14,883 nucleotides of DNA from Candidatus Methanoplasma reticulitermitis (GTDB lineage: Archaea > Thermoplasmatota > Thermoplasmata > Methanomassiliicoccales > Methanomethylophilaceae). The translations under genes and the position numbers were made by a program. Shown piece by piece: positions 14,479 to 14,883 of the stretch (position 1 is its first letter; the number at the start of each line of letters is the position of its first letter). The DNA is taken from positions 1 through 14,883 of the forward strand of contig JAITTK010000028.1 in the NCBI GenBank assembly GCA_031287135.1. The letters are read 5' to 3'. The notes below the pieces were generated by a model. The model saw only the letters and a list, made by a program, of their open reading frames with translations. It searched no databases and was not told the DNA's origin.

Positions 14479-14883
14479 TCTTCATCCACCTCGCCGTCAT
14501 CGGTCCCGTTCAATGTCTCTTCCAGGACCTTATCCAAATCTATCACATCCGCTCCCCTGTTCCTGAAGAAACGGTTGACATTGTTGATATCCCTTACCAA
14601 CAGGTCCTTGGCATTGAAAAAGTCATTGGTCATGGCCTGGCCGCAGTCGATCATTATCAACTCCCCGTCCCACACCAGGACATTGTATTCGCTCAGGTCC
14701 CCGTGCACCAGATGAGCATCCCTCCAGCCGTCGATTATGAAGGACAGCACCTCATCGTACATCTCGGTCGGATCTTCCAGGATCACGTCCTTCAGTTGGG
14801 GTGCGGGGCCGCTCTCGTCGCCTATGTATTCCATCAGGAGGCAATTCTTTTCGAAAGTTATCGGTTCCGGAACGGGTATCCCC
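14475..14883 (-). CDS. rio1: RIO1-type serine kinase/ATPase, 3' part only (5' end outside window)
   Basis: The reading frame runs off the right edge; 135 codons plus the stop are visible. Upstream of the first internal Met the frame stays open and reads IPVPEPITFEKNCLLMEYIG, the hinge region of RIO1 kinases, so the ATG at 14834 is not the start. The catalytic loop VHGDLSEYNVL and the metal-binding IDCGQAM (in place of the DFG-like IDxxQ) identify the RIO1 subfamily. The C-terminal tail is short and acidic. RIO1 acts as an ATPase/kinase releasing assembly factors from late pre-small subunits. It overlaps the Dim2-like KH gene by 4 bases. The ATP-binding loop and the first half of the kinase are missing only because of the window boundary. 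Confidence 0.93.
   Translation of the reverse strand, partial: GIPVPEPITFEKNCLLMEYIGDESGPAPQLKDVILEDPTEMYDEVLSFIIDGWRDAHLVHGDLSEYNVLVWDGELIMIDCGQAMTNDFFNAKDLLVRDINNVNRFFRNRGADVIDLDKVLEETLNGTDDGEVDEE

Noticed and set aside
1..14883. tRNA genes, CRISPR repeats, insertion sequences, riboswitches.
   Set aside because: No cloverleaf, no regularly spaced repeats, no transposase-like frame and no conserved leader structure seen on either strand in the non-coding gaps.

Overview
The window looks like a chromosomal segment of a Thermoplasmatota archaeon, most likely a gut-type member of the Methanomassiliicoccales (moderate confidence). Archaeal identity is secure: ribosomal proteins L15e and L21e, RNA polymerase subunit Rpo4, Pus10, a family B DNA polymerase, a RIO1 kinase, a Dim2/Krr1-type KH protein and archaeal TATA boxes are all present. 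None of the 18 stop codons I can assign is TAG (13 TGA, 5 TAA). That fits, but does not prove, a lineage that reserves UAG for pyrrolysine.

Left part (1-3124, + strand): a ferrous-iron uptake operon. It comprises a cysteine-bearing FeoA-domain protein, a second short FeoA, the FeoB GTPase/permease, and a 57-residue cysteine-rich membrane protein overlapping the end of feoB. The promoter is the most informative regulatory site in the window. A TATA box is bracketed by two near-identical palindromes of DtxR/IdeR/MntR type, and its spacing predicts a leaderless mRNA starting at or next to the first ATG. A hairpin follows the operon.

Middle part (3129-7014): a two-gene minus-strand unit encoding a TauE/SafE-family carrier and a small DUF1634-like membrane protein, overlapping by ATGA. 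Next is a divergent + strand gene for a shortened ThiI homologue, whose ATP-binding PP-loop signature is replaced and whose catalytic domain is reduced. Ribosomal protein L15e lies on the minus strand and converges on it; a perfect 12-bp-arm hairpin inside the last codons of the ThiI-like gene probably serves as shared terminator. Divergent from L15e is an unrecognised protein with one N-terminal membrane anchor.

Right part (7047-14883, all minus strand): a tightly packed run of nine information-processing genes. In transcription order these are RIO1 kinase (5' end outside the window), Dim2-like KH protein, Pus10, L21e, Rpo4, DUF655 protein, KsgA/Dim1 rRNA dimethylase, an OBG-type GTPase with TGS domain, and family B DNA polymerase. 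Several pairs overlap by 4 bp or are separated by a few bases, as in a translationally coupled superoperon. RIO1, the KH protein and Dim1 are all small-subunit maturation factors; Pus10, L21e and Rpo4 tie this to tRNA modification, the large subunit and transcription.

I saw no tRNA, rRNA, CRISPR array, insertion sequence or prophage signature. No stretch above 300 bases lacks a gene; the longest gene-poor stretches are 1-195 and 5870-6090, both containing promoters.
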